Source: Promethearchaeota archaeon (GTDB lineage Archaea > Asgardarchaeota > Lokiarchaeia > Sigyniarchaeales > SOKP01). Taken from it: DNA of 64,000 nucleotides. The stretch covers positions 1 through 64,000 of the forward strand of contig JAUVXW010000010.1 of NCBI GenBank assembly GCA_030603385.1, read 5' to 3'. Of this stretch, positions 52,277 through 60,733 are shown one piece after another. Each line of letters starts with the position of its first letter. Positions within the stretch are counted from its first letter, which is position 1. The position numbers and the translations under genes were made by a program. A model generated the notes under the pieces. The model had not been told where the DNA came from. It saw only the letters and a program-made list of their open reading frames with translations, and ran no database searches.

Positions 52277-52786
52277 ATGTCCAAACTTCTTAAAATAATA
52301 ACAGCCGGAGATGGAGGTGTAGGAAAAACAACACTCCTTTATCGATATGTGGAGAATAGATTCCTAGCAAACACCGCTATGACTCTAGGTGTAGAATTTT
52401 TCATCAAGGAAACTTATATTAAAGGAGAAACAATTAATTTACAAGTTTGGGATTTTGGTGGACAAGATCATTTCAGACCTTTATTAAAAGATTATTCTGT
52501 CGGTGCTAAAGGTGCTCTTTTACTTTTTGACCTTACGAGACCATCAAGCTTAGAAAATATTGAACAATGGGTTAATATTTGTAGAGGTGAAAATCCAGGA
52601 ATCCCGATAATTTTCTTAGGTACTAAATGGGATTTGACTGAATCAATTACTGTCGATGATAAATATGCGCGGAGTTTTCCAAAGGAGTATGGCTTTTTTA
52701 AATATTTAAAAATTTCTTCGAAAACTGGCGCAAACGTGAATTTGGCGTTTAGATTATTAGCAAAAGAAATTATTAAAAATCTTTAG
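52277..52786 (+). CDS. Rab-like small GTPase
   Basis: A 169-aa paralogue of the GTPase at 51161. G1 is GDGGVGKTT (11-19), the switch I Thr is in MTLGVEF, G3 is DFGGQ (59-63, Gly intact), G4 is TKWD (116-119) and G5 is ISSKTG. The TKxD form of G4 replaces the usual Asn with Thr in both paralogues, so they belong to one subfamily. It should be a functional GTPase, unlike its neighbour, whose Gly is lost. No lipidation cysteine. Confidence 0.92.
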   Translation: MSKLLKIITAGDGGVGKTTLLYRYVENRFLANTAMTLGVEFFIKETYIKGETINLQVWDFGGQDHFRPLLKDYSVGAKGALLLFDLTRPSSLENIEQWVNICRGENPGIPIIFLGTKWDLTESITVDDKYARSFPKEYGFFKYLKISSKTGANVNLAFRLLAKEIIKNL

Positions 52787-52802
52787 GAATTTATTTTTAT
52801 AT

Positions 52803-53999
52803 TTAAAGCCGATTTATCAAAATTGTTTTTATATCCTTTTTGTTTAAATTAACAGGGTTATTTTTTAATCCCGCTTTTTCTACGATTTTTTCTATATCTT
52901 TAATATTTATACCATATTTACCTAGTCGTTCCAGTTTTAAGTCTTGAGTCCATCCATCAAGAGTATAGCCTAAAATTGAACAATATTCATCAATTTTTCC
53001 TTGTTCTACAAATTTATTACCTAATAATAATACTCCAATATCTGCATATTTTCTTAGCCCTTCTTTTCCACTAGAGCCCAGCTCTTGTAGTTTTTCTATA
53101 TTTATTTTTGTAGCTTCTGCTAAAAGGGTACCACATATAACACCATGAGGAATATCGAATAATCCCCCAATAGGTCCAGCCAATCCATGGACAATTCCTA
53201 ATCCCGCATTTGCTAGAGTAATTCCAGACATAAGTGATGCATACGCCATTGCAGTTCGAACTTCGATATTAGATGCTCCACTTGAACATGCCGATAATAA
53301 ATTTTTATTTATATATTTCATACCACTAAAAGCTAAAGTATCTGTCATTGGGCTCCCTTTAGGTGATACATAGGCTTCGAGTAATTGAGTAAAAGCGTCC
53401 ATTCCACATGCTGCTGAAATTGATGAAGGACACGGAATCATAAGCTCCGGATCTATTAGTGCAACATTGGGAATTAAATTATCATGTCGTAAGGATTTTT
53501 TGAAGCCTTTAGGTCCAATCTCGCTAATGACTGCATTCTTGGTAGCCTCGCTTCCAGTACCAGAAGTTGTTGGAATTGCAATATAAGGAATTTTTTTCCC
53601 ATCATGAGTTTTACTACCAACGCCTTCTAAATAGTTTTTAATCGAATCTTCTTTTGGAATCATTGCTGAGATTGCTTTACCTGCATCAGTGACACTGCCA
53701 CCACCTATACCAACCACCAATTCAATATTTTTCTTCCGAAACTTCGTTGCAACTTCATCAATAATCGTTGGGGCTGGTTCATTAGAAATGGATATTAGTG
53801 AATAATTGAAAGATTTACTCTCTAAATTGGATGTAATTTCTTCCCATTTGCCAGATTTTTTTAGTGAATTCTCACCAATTACAAAAAGGATATTTTTTCC
53901 GAATTTTGGAATAATACCATATAGTTCATTTAACTTTCCAGCGCCAAAAATTATATTGGGAATTCTTGCAAAACTAAAAGAGGGGATCATTTCTTTCAC
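52803..53999 (-). CDS. Iron-containing alcohol dehydrogenase
   Basis: A 398-aa Fe-ADH family enzyme. FSFARIPNIIFGAGKLNEL is the family start, GGGSVTDAGKAISA binds the NAD(P) pyrophosphate, TTSGTGSEATKNAVIS is the substrate/cofactor loop, and GIVHGLAGPIGGLFDIPHG provides the metal histidines. It interconverts an alcohol and aldehyde or ketone with NAD(P). Butanol, lactaldehyde or 1,3-propanediol-type activity cannot be distinguished. Confidence 0.92.
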   Translation of the reverse strand: MKEMIPSFSFARIPNIIFGAGKLNELYGIIPKFGKNILFVIGENSLKKSGKWEEITSNLESKSFNYSLISISNEPAPTIIDEVATKFRKKNIELVVGIGGGSVTDAGKAISAMIPKEDSIKNYLEGVGSKTHDGKKIPYIAIPTTSGTGSEATKNAVISEIGPKGFKKSLRHDNLIPNVALIDPELMIPCPSSISAACGMDAFTQLLEAYVSPKGSPMTDTLAFSGMKYINKNLLSACSSGASNIEVRTAMAYASLMSGITLANAGLGIVHGLAGPIGGLFDIPHGVICGTLLAEATKINIEKLQELGSSGKEGLRKYADIGVLLLGNKFVEQGKIDEYCSILGYTLDGWTQDLKLERLGKYGINIKDIEKIVEKAGLKNNPVNLNKKDIKTILINRL

Positions 54000-54127
54000 C
54001 TTTTCTATTTTTCCAAAGTCGCGAAATTTATTATAATAAACTATGAATCTCTTTATAATAGGTAAGATTTATAATTTACTCTAGATAATTTTTTTTATGA
54101 CACTATTTACTCCATTGGTGATTTACA

Positions 54128-54463
54128 ATTAAAAAAGTTCATGAAACAGATTTTGAATATAGAGGTGGAGAATCTGGAGTAAAATATCTTATGCGGGGGC
54201 CCTCGATAGACTGGGGGATTATATTACTCAAACCCGGGGAATTGATGGGTGATAAAGCACATGGACATAAGATAATAGATGAAACATTTTACTTCGTTGA
54301 AGGGGATGGAATAATGATTATTGATGATAAGGAGTATCCCGCACCACAAGGGAGTGTGTTTTTATGCGAAGTTGAGGAAATGCATAATATTAGAAATGAT
54401 TCGGATAAACCTATAAAAATAATTTTTATTAAGGGAGAATATAAACCTGAAGATAAAATTTGA
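54128..54463 (+). CDS. Cupin-domain protein with possible non-ATG (ATT) start
   Basis: A single cupin. WGIILLKPGELMGDKAHGHKI and ETFYFVEGDGIMIID form motif 1 with His and Glu ligands, and GSVFLCEVEEMHNI forms motif 2 with a His. The first ATG (54191) begins MRGPSIDWG, but the frame reads KKVHETDFEYRGGESGV upstream, which is normal N-terminal cupin sequence. No ATG, GTG or TTG exists before the stop at 54119-54121. ATT at 54128, 7 bases after GGTG, is the only plausible start. The gene precedes aIF1A on the same strand. Confidence 0.7.
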   Translation: MKKVHETDFEYRGGESGVKYLMRGPSIDWGIILLKPGELMGDKAHGHKIIDETFYFVEGDGIMIIDDKEYPAPQGSVFLCEVEEMHNIRNDSDKPIKIIFIKGEYKPEDKI

Positions 54464-54505
54464 ATTTAAATTTCCAAATTAAAAATAATATATTAAAGAA
54501 TAATT

Positions 54506-54901
54506 ATGGCAAAAAAAAAAGGGAAACCAGCAAAAAGAGGAAAAGGAGGAAGAGGAGGAAAAGGATATGGAGCACCCGTTATAACAAGAGTTAAATTCCC
54601 GAGTAAAAGACTAGGTGAAATGTTCGCAATCGTTGTAGAAATCCTCGGTGGGGAGAGAATGCGAGTGTTTTGTGAAGACGGAAAGCATAGGATAGGTAGA
54701 ATTCGTGGTAAAATAAAAAAGCGAGTATGGGTTAGGCGTGGAGACTTAGTAATTGCAAATCCGTGGGAATGGGAGACTGAAGTTCAAGGTAAATTAGGTA
54801 AGTGCGAAATTTCATGGAGATATACAAGAGCAGAAATCTCTTGGCTTGAGCGTAATAGAAAGATTCCTCAGATATTAGATATTGATAATATTTCATTTTA
54901 G
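54506..54901 (+). CDS. eif1A: Translation initiation factor aIF1A
   Basis: A 131-aa aIF1A (eIF1A/IF1 homologue). A basic Gly/Lys N-terminal tail (MAKKKGKPAKRGKGGRGGK) leads to the OB fold with GEMFAIVVEILGGERMRVFCEDGKHRIGRIRGKIKKRVW in pieces and GDLVIANPWEW. A C-terminal part with WRYTRAEISWLERNRKIP follows. It binds the ribosomal A site during start-codon selection. The archaeal core is about 100 residues, and this one has slightly longer ends. It lies 42 bp after the cupin gene. Confidence 0.95.
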   Translation: MAKKKGKPAKRGKGGRGGKGYGAPVITRVKFPSKRLGEMFAIVVEILGGERMRVFCEDGKHRIGRIRGKIKKRVWVRRGDLVIANPWEWETEVQGKLGKCEISWRYTRAEISWLERNRKIPQILDIDNISF

Positions 54902-55084
54902 TTGACACTAATGTCTTTATAGAACAATTAGTTTAAAATTCTGCTTGCACAAGGTTCAAATGTCTAATAATGAGAAACTCGTTGAAAGCAAAATTTTATA
55001 ATTTAGTAATCCCATATTAGCATATACTAATTTTTCTTTATAATTTATTAAAAACCTAAATTCAAATGAGATTCGTGAAAAGAA

Positions 55085-55843
55085 TTGCCAGACCAAAGTG
55101 AAGAATTAAAAGAAAATGGTAATAAGGAACTTAAGATAGATGAAAGTTACTCAATGGAATCATTTGAAGATAAAGAAGAACTCACTACGTTATTCGCAGT
55201 CCGAACCACGATCAATCAAGAAAGCAATATTTTAAAGCAGATTTTTTATCGATTTAAGATCTTAGATGTAATACCTGATATCAGAGCTATGCTTGTTTCT
55301 CCTTTATTACCAGGGTATATATTCTTTGAGGCACCTCAGAAGCGTGATGTACAGATAGGTATTCAAGGTATTCCTCATATAAAAGGAAGAATCGTACAGA
55401 ATATTAAATTAATCGAACTTAAACATGTATTATTACCAAGGAGTGTAACAGAATATTTAGAAGGGGGAGATACTGTTGAAATAATAAGTGGAGTATTTGA
55501 AGGTGCAAGAGCACTTGTAATGCGTATGCCTCACGACTCGAGTGCAAGTGAAGAAGTCGTTGTCCGACTATTACAAGAAGAAACCCCTATAACTATCAAA
55601 ATTCATGGAGATTACCTAAAATTAGTGGAAAAGAAGAAACGTGTAGAAGCACCAGTACCTGAAATAAAAGTTTCAGCGGAAATTATAACCGATATAGGAA
55701 CATCGATTACTTTCGAGGAAGAATTTGATGAATTTGAGGAAGAATTTTCTGAAAGCTACAAAAGCGACGAAGTTGAAGAATATACCGATGATGAAGATGA
55801 GGCTGAAGAGGAAGATGAATGGGCTAAATTTGATGGATTTTAA
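55085..55843 (+). CDS. spt5: Spt5 (NusG-like) transcription elongation factor with acidic tail
   Basis: A 252-aa archaeal Spt5. The NGN domain (about 35-120) has TLFAVRTTINQESNIL, LLPGYIFFEAPQKRDV and IPHIKGRIV. The KOW domain (about 125-180) has GGDTVEIISGVFEGARALV. It binds RNA polymerase with Spt4 for processive elongation. Unlike most archaeal Spt5 (about 150 aa), it has a 30-residue acidic leader and a 60-residue acidic tail (many Glu/Asp, ending EWAKFDGF). The eukaryotic protein has an acidic N-terminus. The TTG start (55085) has no good alternative. Confidence 0.88.
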   Translation: MPDQSEELKENGNKELKIDESYSMESFEDKEELTTLFAVRTTINQESNILKQIFYRFKILDVIPDIRAMLVSPLLPGYIFFEAPQKRDVQIGIQGIPHIKGRIVQNIKLIELKHVLLPRSVTEYLEGGDTVEIISGVFEGARALVMRMPHDSSASEEVVVRLLQEETPITIKIHGDYLKLVEKKKRVEAPVPEIKVSAEIITDIGTSITFEEEFDEFEEEFSESYKSDEVEEYTDDEDEAEEEDEWAKFDGF

Positions 55844-56076
55844 TAAAGAAATATTTTAAGCTTGGCAATATCCGATGAAGAAAATCACAAATATAGTTTA
55901 AAATTCAATTAAAAAATCTTTCTCGATTATTTTTATAGGACTTAATTAACCTTTTTACAAATGTGTGTTGCGTTTACCTTAAGAAACTGATTAATAAGAG
56001 GATTTTTATATCTAAACTTTTATTACAAAAATATTAAGGCTATTTAAATTATTTATCGTCGAATCTATTGAGTTAA

Positions 56077-56829
56077 ATGATCAAAAATATCTTCATAATG
56101 AAAGGGAACACAGGCGAATTAATCTTTTATAAGGCTTACGAAGATGTTTTCAACGTAAAATTAACGAGCAGTTTTCTAAGTGCGATTTTTTCATTTGTAA
56201 AACAAACTCTAAAAACTGAAGAATTATCTGAAATAGAAGTAGGTCTTTTTCGATTTATTTTCGAAATTGAAAAAATAAAGCAGGATGAACTACTTTTTGC
56301 TTTATTTAGCGATAGAACAGATAATTTAGTTGAACTTAGAAATCAATTAAGAGAAATTAAAAATCAATTCCTTAATAAATTTGATTTAAATTTATTGACT
56401 GATAACTACGATGGCGAAATTTCTAAATTCTTAGATTTCGAAAAGAATATTGATAGCATAATGGAAAAGGGAAATCAACTGGTTTCAGATGATATTAAAA
56501 ATGATTTATTAAATATCTTTAATGAGTTGCATACATTTTCTTCTTTTGTTGTATCTTCTGCATTATTAACTCAAACTGGAAGAGTAATTGTATCTAATTT
56601 AGAGCAAGATATACTTCAAGAAATAGTTAGACTCTTAGAGGGAAGATTTCTTTCTGGAAACTATAGAGTAAATGAACTTATCTCTCTAGAGAAATTTGGG
56701 GTGCTCTCATTAATGGGAATTGATAAACATTTTATCTCGGTTATTTTATTTAAAAGTAATTGCCCATTTGAAACTGGCCTTGTAATCTCAAAACGGTTTT
56801 CAAATAGATTACAGAAGTTAATTTGTTGA
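56077..56829 (+). CDS. Longin-like plus roadblock-like two-domain protein
   Basis: A 250-aa protein. The N-terminal part (1-105) begins IKNIFIMKGNTGELIFYKAY, like the first hairpin of longin and adaptor sigma-type folds, then a helix and two strands (VGLFRFIFEIEKIKQDELLFALF) and a helix. The C-terminal part (about 145-250) reads SSFVVSSALLTQTGRVIVSNL and VLSLMGIDKHFISVILF, the pattern of a roadblock/LC7 unit. Both folds serve as GTPase regulators or scaffolds in eukaryotes (Ragulator, Mon1-Ccz1, MglB in bacteria). The domain pair is my reading from sequence order. Its start ATG 56077 is preceded by an AT-rich spacer. Confidence 0.55.
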   Translation: MIKNIFIMKGNTGELIFYKAYEDVFNVKLTSSFLSAIFSFVKQTLKTEELSEIEVGLFRFIFEIEKIKQDELLFALFSDRTDNLVELRNQLREIKNQFLNKFDLNLLTDNYDGEISKFLDFEKNIDSIMEKGNQLVSDDIKNDLLNIFNELHTFSSFVVSSALLTQTGRVIVSNLEQDILQEIVRLLEGRFLSGNYRVNELISLEKFGVLSLMGIDKHFISVILFKSNCPFETGLVISKRFSNRLQKLIC

Positions 56830-57025
56830 ATATTTTGAGTTTTTATGTTCGAAAAACGTATATTATTAACGATTTCATAAATACTTTTTTAACGAATCTC
56901 ATATCTTTTTGCAAAAATTAAAAAGTAATTTTACTTTTTTCACTATTGAAGTAATTATTTCATTAATAAAATTATTATTTATAAAAATTGATATTTCTTA
57001 ATTTAATTAATTAGTGGTTTAATTT

Positions 57026-58309
57026 ATGTCTAGATATATGAACCAAGTTATAAATGACGAAATTCTTGAAAAACTTAACCTGAAGAATCGATATAATTTC
57101 TTAAATAACAATTTAATGGCTATTCTAACACCAGGACAGTTCTCATATCTTAAAAAAGTTCAAAAATTTTGTATGAGGTTCGAAAAGAAGAATAATATTA
57201 CTCACGGGCCAGAAGAAGATGTATATGATTGGATTCCGGCATTCGGGGCTGAAGGATATGTAACGAGAGCCCATAACTTCGAGATAGTTGATGTAAACTA
57301 TGATTACTATGGTGCGGTGGCTGATTTTCTCAGATATTTAGCAATTGATATGTTTGATACTCAATTCGCAATGGGAAGCGGTGCAACAGCTTTAGCTATA
57401 AATCCAATAGTTGATCACCATGAAAATATTCCAGAGAGACTTGAAGCTTTAAAAGATTTGGTGACAGGAGAGGCCTGTGGATGCATATGTATAACAGAAC
57501 CAGAAAGAGGCTCAGATGCTGTCCATCAATTGACATTATGTGATGAACAGGAAGATGGAAGTTTTATTCTCAATGGTGAGAAGGTTTTTAACACCAATGC
57601 ACCCAAATCTAAATGGGCTGTAGCATATGCCACTGCTGAAAAAAATAATGGAAATCTCATGGCACAATTTTTAATTAATACAAATTGGGAAGGCTGGAAC
57701 TGTGAAAGAGTAAACATCCCATGGACACCTAAACTATATTTAGGACACGAGCATTTTGTGAACTTAAGAGTACCAAAAGAATATGTACTAGGTGGAATAG
57801 GTAAAGGTAGAGAACATTTATTCGAAGGTTTAGTCCTTGAAAGAATAGGGATTGCGTGTGGAGCTATATCCCAATGTTGGGGTGCTGTGACCCATGCTGC
57901 TATTTATGCTAATATGAGAAAGCAGTTTGATCAAGAGATTCTCAAATTCCAAGGTGTAGGATTCCTACTAACTGATCTTTGGGCACGAACAACTAACGTG
58001 ACTCTAGGTATATTAAAATTCTGCGAAGAATATGATAACAAGATGGAGAAATTTGGTGGTGAGATCCCCTCAAATATTAGCAGAGCAATGGTTGCAAGCG
58101 CTTCTCAATTTAAATATCATTGTACAAAACTTTCAAAAGAAGTATGTTATGAAGCCGCCAATCTAATGGGTGGCGCTGGGCTAAGTGACAATACAATGAT
58201 GCATGATTATATAAACATCTCAAGAATACAAGAGATTCTTGGAGGCAGTAGGCAAATACAGCAATATATTATGAGTCTAGCCTTAAGACAATTGTTTAAG
58301 ATGCTTTAA
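57026..58309 (+). CDS. Acyl-CoA dehydrogenase-like protein (paralogue 1)
   Basis: A 427-aa protein of the acyl-CoA dehydrogenase fold. CGCICITEPERGSDAVHQLT is the FAD/substrate motif of the middle beta domain, NGEKVFNTNAPKSKWAVAYA follows, and QFDQEILKFQGVGFLLTDL with ANLMGGAGLSDNTMMHDY and RIQEILGGSRQIQQYIM are the C-terminal helical-domain motifs. It should bind FAD. The family's catalytic Glu cannot be placed with certainty. An unusually long N-terminal part (VQKFCMRFEKKNNITHG) differs from standard enzymes. A close paralogue lies 2.4 kb on. Confidence 0.85.
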   Translation: MSRYMNQVINDEILEKLNLKNRYNFLNNNLMAILTPGQFSYLKKVQKFCMRFEKKNNITHGPEEDVYDWIPAFGAEGYVTRAHNFEIVDVNYDYYGAVADFLRYLAIDMFDTQFAMGSGATALAINPIVDHHENIPERLEALKDLVTGEACGCICITEPERGSDAVHQLTLCDEQEDGSFILNGEKVFNTNAPKSKWAVAYATAEKNNGNLMAQFLINTNWEGWNCERVNIPWTPKLYLGHEHFVNLRVPKEYVLGGIGKGREHLFEGLVLERIGIACGAISQCWGAVTHAAIYANMRKQFDQEILKFQGVGFLLTDLWARTTNVTLGILKFCEEYDNKMEKFGGEIPSNISRAMVASASQFKYHCTKLSKEVCYEAANLMGGAGLSDNTMMHDYINISRIQEILGGSRQIQQYIMSLALRQLFKML

Positions 58310-58440
58310 AATCCATTTTTTCATATTTTTTTCTTTTTTAAGTTGTTACTTTGAAATGAAATTATAACTCCTTTTAATTCATTTAATATTAATATAGAAT
58401 AATTTAGTTTTATCATTATACAATAATAGATGAATTGAGA

Positions 58441-60684
58441 ATGGAAGAATTACTTAACATTGCAAAAAAAGCGTTTCCACCCGTATCTGGTTCAGAAAAA
58501 GTAGAGGGAATTCAAGACGAGGTTGAAATTTTATGGGATAAATGGGGTATCCCACATATCTATGCAAATTCAGTTGATGATGCGTACTTTGCTCAAGGAT
58601 ATATTCATGCAAGTCATAGATTATGGCAATTAGAGTTTTTTAAGAGAGTTACATCAGGAAGTATATCTGAAATCGTTGGAGAAACTACAATTGATATGGA
58701 TAAGCATTATAGAATAATTGGTTTGCATCGAATCGCAAAAAAAAGTGTGGAAAATCTGAGGAAAGACCCAAATAATGAAACGTTGCAAGGTTTAAATTCA
58801 TATGTGGAAGGAATAAATGCTGGTATTGAAAAAGCAACTCAAAATCCACCTATCGAATTCACCATTCTAAATATTAAACTTCAAGAATGGAGCTTAGAAG
58901 ATTCTCTTCGAATTATGAGTTTTATAGAGTGGGGATTAGGTGGTTGGAGTTATACTCTAGAACTATTACGTGAACAATTGATTATGGATTTAGGTCTTGA
59001 GATGGCAGATAAGCTTATTCCACTTTATTCTGGAGCAAAAGTAGAAAAACCATTGGGTAGTAACGGTTGGGCTGTTAGCCCCCATAAATCAGAATCAGGA
59101 GCTGTTTTATTAGCGAATGACCCTCACTTACCACTTACACTTCCTGCGATTTGGATCCTTATGCATTTAAGTTGTCCGGGTTTGAATACTATTGGCTCAT
59201 CTTTCCCGGGAGTACCTAGTGTCGTGTTGGGACACAATGAAAACATTGCATGGGGAGCAACAACTGTAACATCGGATAATGTTGATCTCTTTAAATTAAA
59301 AATAAATCCTGAGAATGAAAACCAATACAAATACAATGGGAAATGGATTGATTTTGAGGTTATTGATGAACCGATAAGAATTCAAGATAATGTTGAACCG
59401 ATTGATTTTAAAGTGAAACTTTCTAAATTCGGACCAGTTGTAGAATATATTGAACTTCAGACAAACGTGCATAAAATTAATCTTCCTGAGAAATACGCTT
59501 TACACTGGACTAGTTATGATGTGAATTTAGAAGATACGATTGAAGGGTTTAGAACGATAAATTCTGCCTCTAATTGGCGTGAATTTCGTGAAGCTTTGAG
59601 TAAAATGACGATCACACCCCAAAATTTTATATATGGAGATATAGAGGGCAATATTGGTCATCAACATGGAGGAAAGCTTCCTTTACGAAAATATGGGGAT
59701 GGAGCAACAGTGACTCCTGGTACAGATGAGAAATTTAATTGGAGTGGATTAGTACCTTTTGAAAAAATGTTTTCAATATATAATCCCGAGCATGGATTCG
59801 TTTATACAGCTAACTATAATGAAGATAAAGCCCCCAATGACGTTTTAATAGCTCAAGATCGAGCTAAACCTTATCGCCAAAAAAGAATTAAAAACTTACT
59901 CCAATCAAAAGAAATTTTCTCAATTCAAGATTTTAAAAATTACCAACTCGATTATTTTACAGAAGAAGCACCAGAATTTCTACCTACGATGCTGAAATAT
60001 ATAAAGGCCAAAGCACATACAGAGGTTCATAAGGAACTTATTTCACTATTAGAAAATTGGGATTATTTTTTAACGAAAAATAGTGTTGCTGGTACGATTT
60101 ACAAAATTTGGTGTCAAGAAACCCTAAAAGCTATCTTAGTTCCTCTAATAGGAAAAGAACTTTTTGAAATTCATTTAACGTCCAACCCATTTGAGCTTGA
60201 TAGACTCTTTAAATTATATGATGAAAAAGTTGATGAGCTTGAACAAACTTTGTTTACAGCATTCGAAAAAACAATAGATTTCTTAACAGAAAAATTTTCT
60301 TCAGATTTTACTAAATGGAAATGGGGAAATTTACACAAAGTGGTTCTTACTCATCCGTTCTCTCAAGCTAATGAGGAAGCTAAAATGTTAAATATAGGCC
60401 CTTTTAAAATTGGTGGGGATGGAAACACGTTGAATAGTGGTTATTATGATCCAATCAATAACTATGAAGTTATTGCAGGGCCATCATATCGCCAAATACA
60501 TGATCTCTCGGATTGGGATAAGTCAATAGGAGTTATCCCTGGGGGTCAATTGGGATTACCTTTCCATAAGCATTACAACGATTTAATGAAATTATGGGTA
60601 AAAGGAAAATATGTCCCTTTATTATTTACTAGAGAAGAAATTTCTAAAAACCTCGAGGGAACATTTAAATTAATACCGAATTGA
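58441..60684 (+). CDS. Penicillin-acylase-family Ntn hydrolase
   Basis: A 747-aa S45-family protein (from ATG 58441; a TTG at 58435 is possible). The alpha-chain region starts VEILWDKWGIPHIYANSVDDAYFAQGY. The spacer ends near LGSNGWAVSPHKS, where Ser207 would be the N-terminal nucleophile after self-cleavage. NDPHLPLTLPAIW, LGHNENIAWGATTVTSDN (oxyanion and substrate residues) and HWTSYD follow. There is no signal peptide, whereas bacterial acylases are exported, so it acts inside the cell. It hydrolyses an amide of unknown acyl group. It is placed between two acyl-CoA-dehydrogenase-like genes. Confidence 0.88.
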   Translation: MEELLNIAKKAFPPVSGSEKVEGIQDEVEILWDKWGIPHIYANSVDDAYFAQGYIHASHRLWQLEFFKRVTSGSISEIVGETTIDMDKHYRIIGLHRIAKKSVENLRKDPNNETLQGLNSYVEGINAGIEKATQNPPIEFTILNIKLQEWSLEDSLRIMSFIEWGLGGWSYTLELLREQLIMDLGLEMADKLIPLYSGAKVEKPLGSNGWAVSPHKSESGAVLLANDPHLPLTLPAIWILMHLSCPGLNTIGSSFPGVPSVVLGHNENIAWGATTVTSDNVDLFKLKINPENENQYKYNGKWIDFEVIDEPIRIQDNVEPIDFKVKLSKFGPVVEYIELQTNVHKINLPEKYALHWTSYDVNLEDTIEGFRTINSASNWREFREALSKMTITPQNFIYGDIEGNIGHQHGGKLPLRKYGDGATVTPGTDEKFNWSGLVPFEKMFSIYNPEHGFVYTANYNEDKAPNDVLIAQDRAKPYRQKRIKNLLQSKEIFSIQDFKNYQLDYFTEEAPEFLPTMLKYIKAKAHTEVHKELISLLENWDYFLTKNSVAGTIYKIWCQETLKAILVPLIGKELFEIHLTSNPFELDRLFKLYDEKVDELEQTLFTAFEKTIDFLTEKFSSDFTKWKWGNLHKVVLTHPFSQANEEAKMLNIGPFKIGGDGNTLNSGYYDPINNYEVIAGPSYRQIHDLSDWDKSIGVIPGGQLGLPFHKHYNDLMKLWVKGKYVPLLFTREEISKNLEGTFKLIPN

Positions 60685-60733
60685 AAAAAATAATATTTCT
60701 ATCTAACATTTTAATAATTAAAAAATTGAAAAT

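Noticed and set aside
54940..54975. Possible tRNA T-arm (GGTTCAAAT) in the spacer after aIF1A.
   Set aside because: No acceptor stem, D-arm or anticodon arm can be drawn around it.
55860..56010. C/D box small RNA (CGATGA ... CTGA).
   Set aside because: The C box is imperfect, the boxes are too far apart and no C'/D' boxes are seen.
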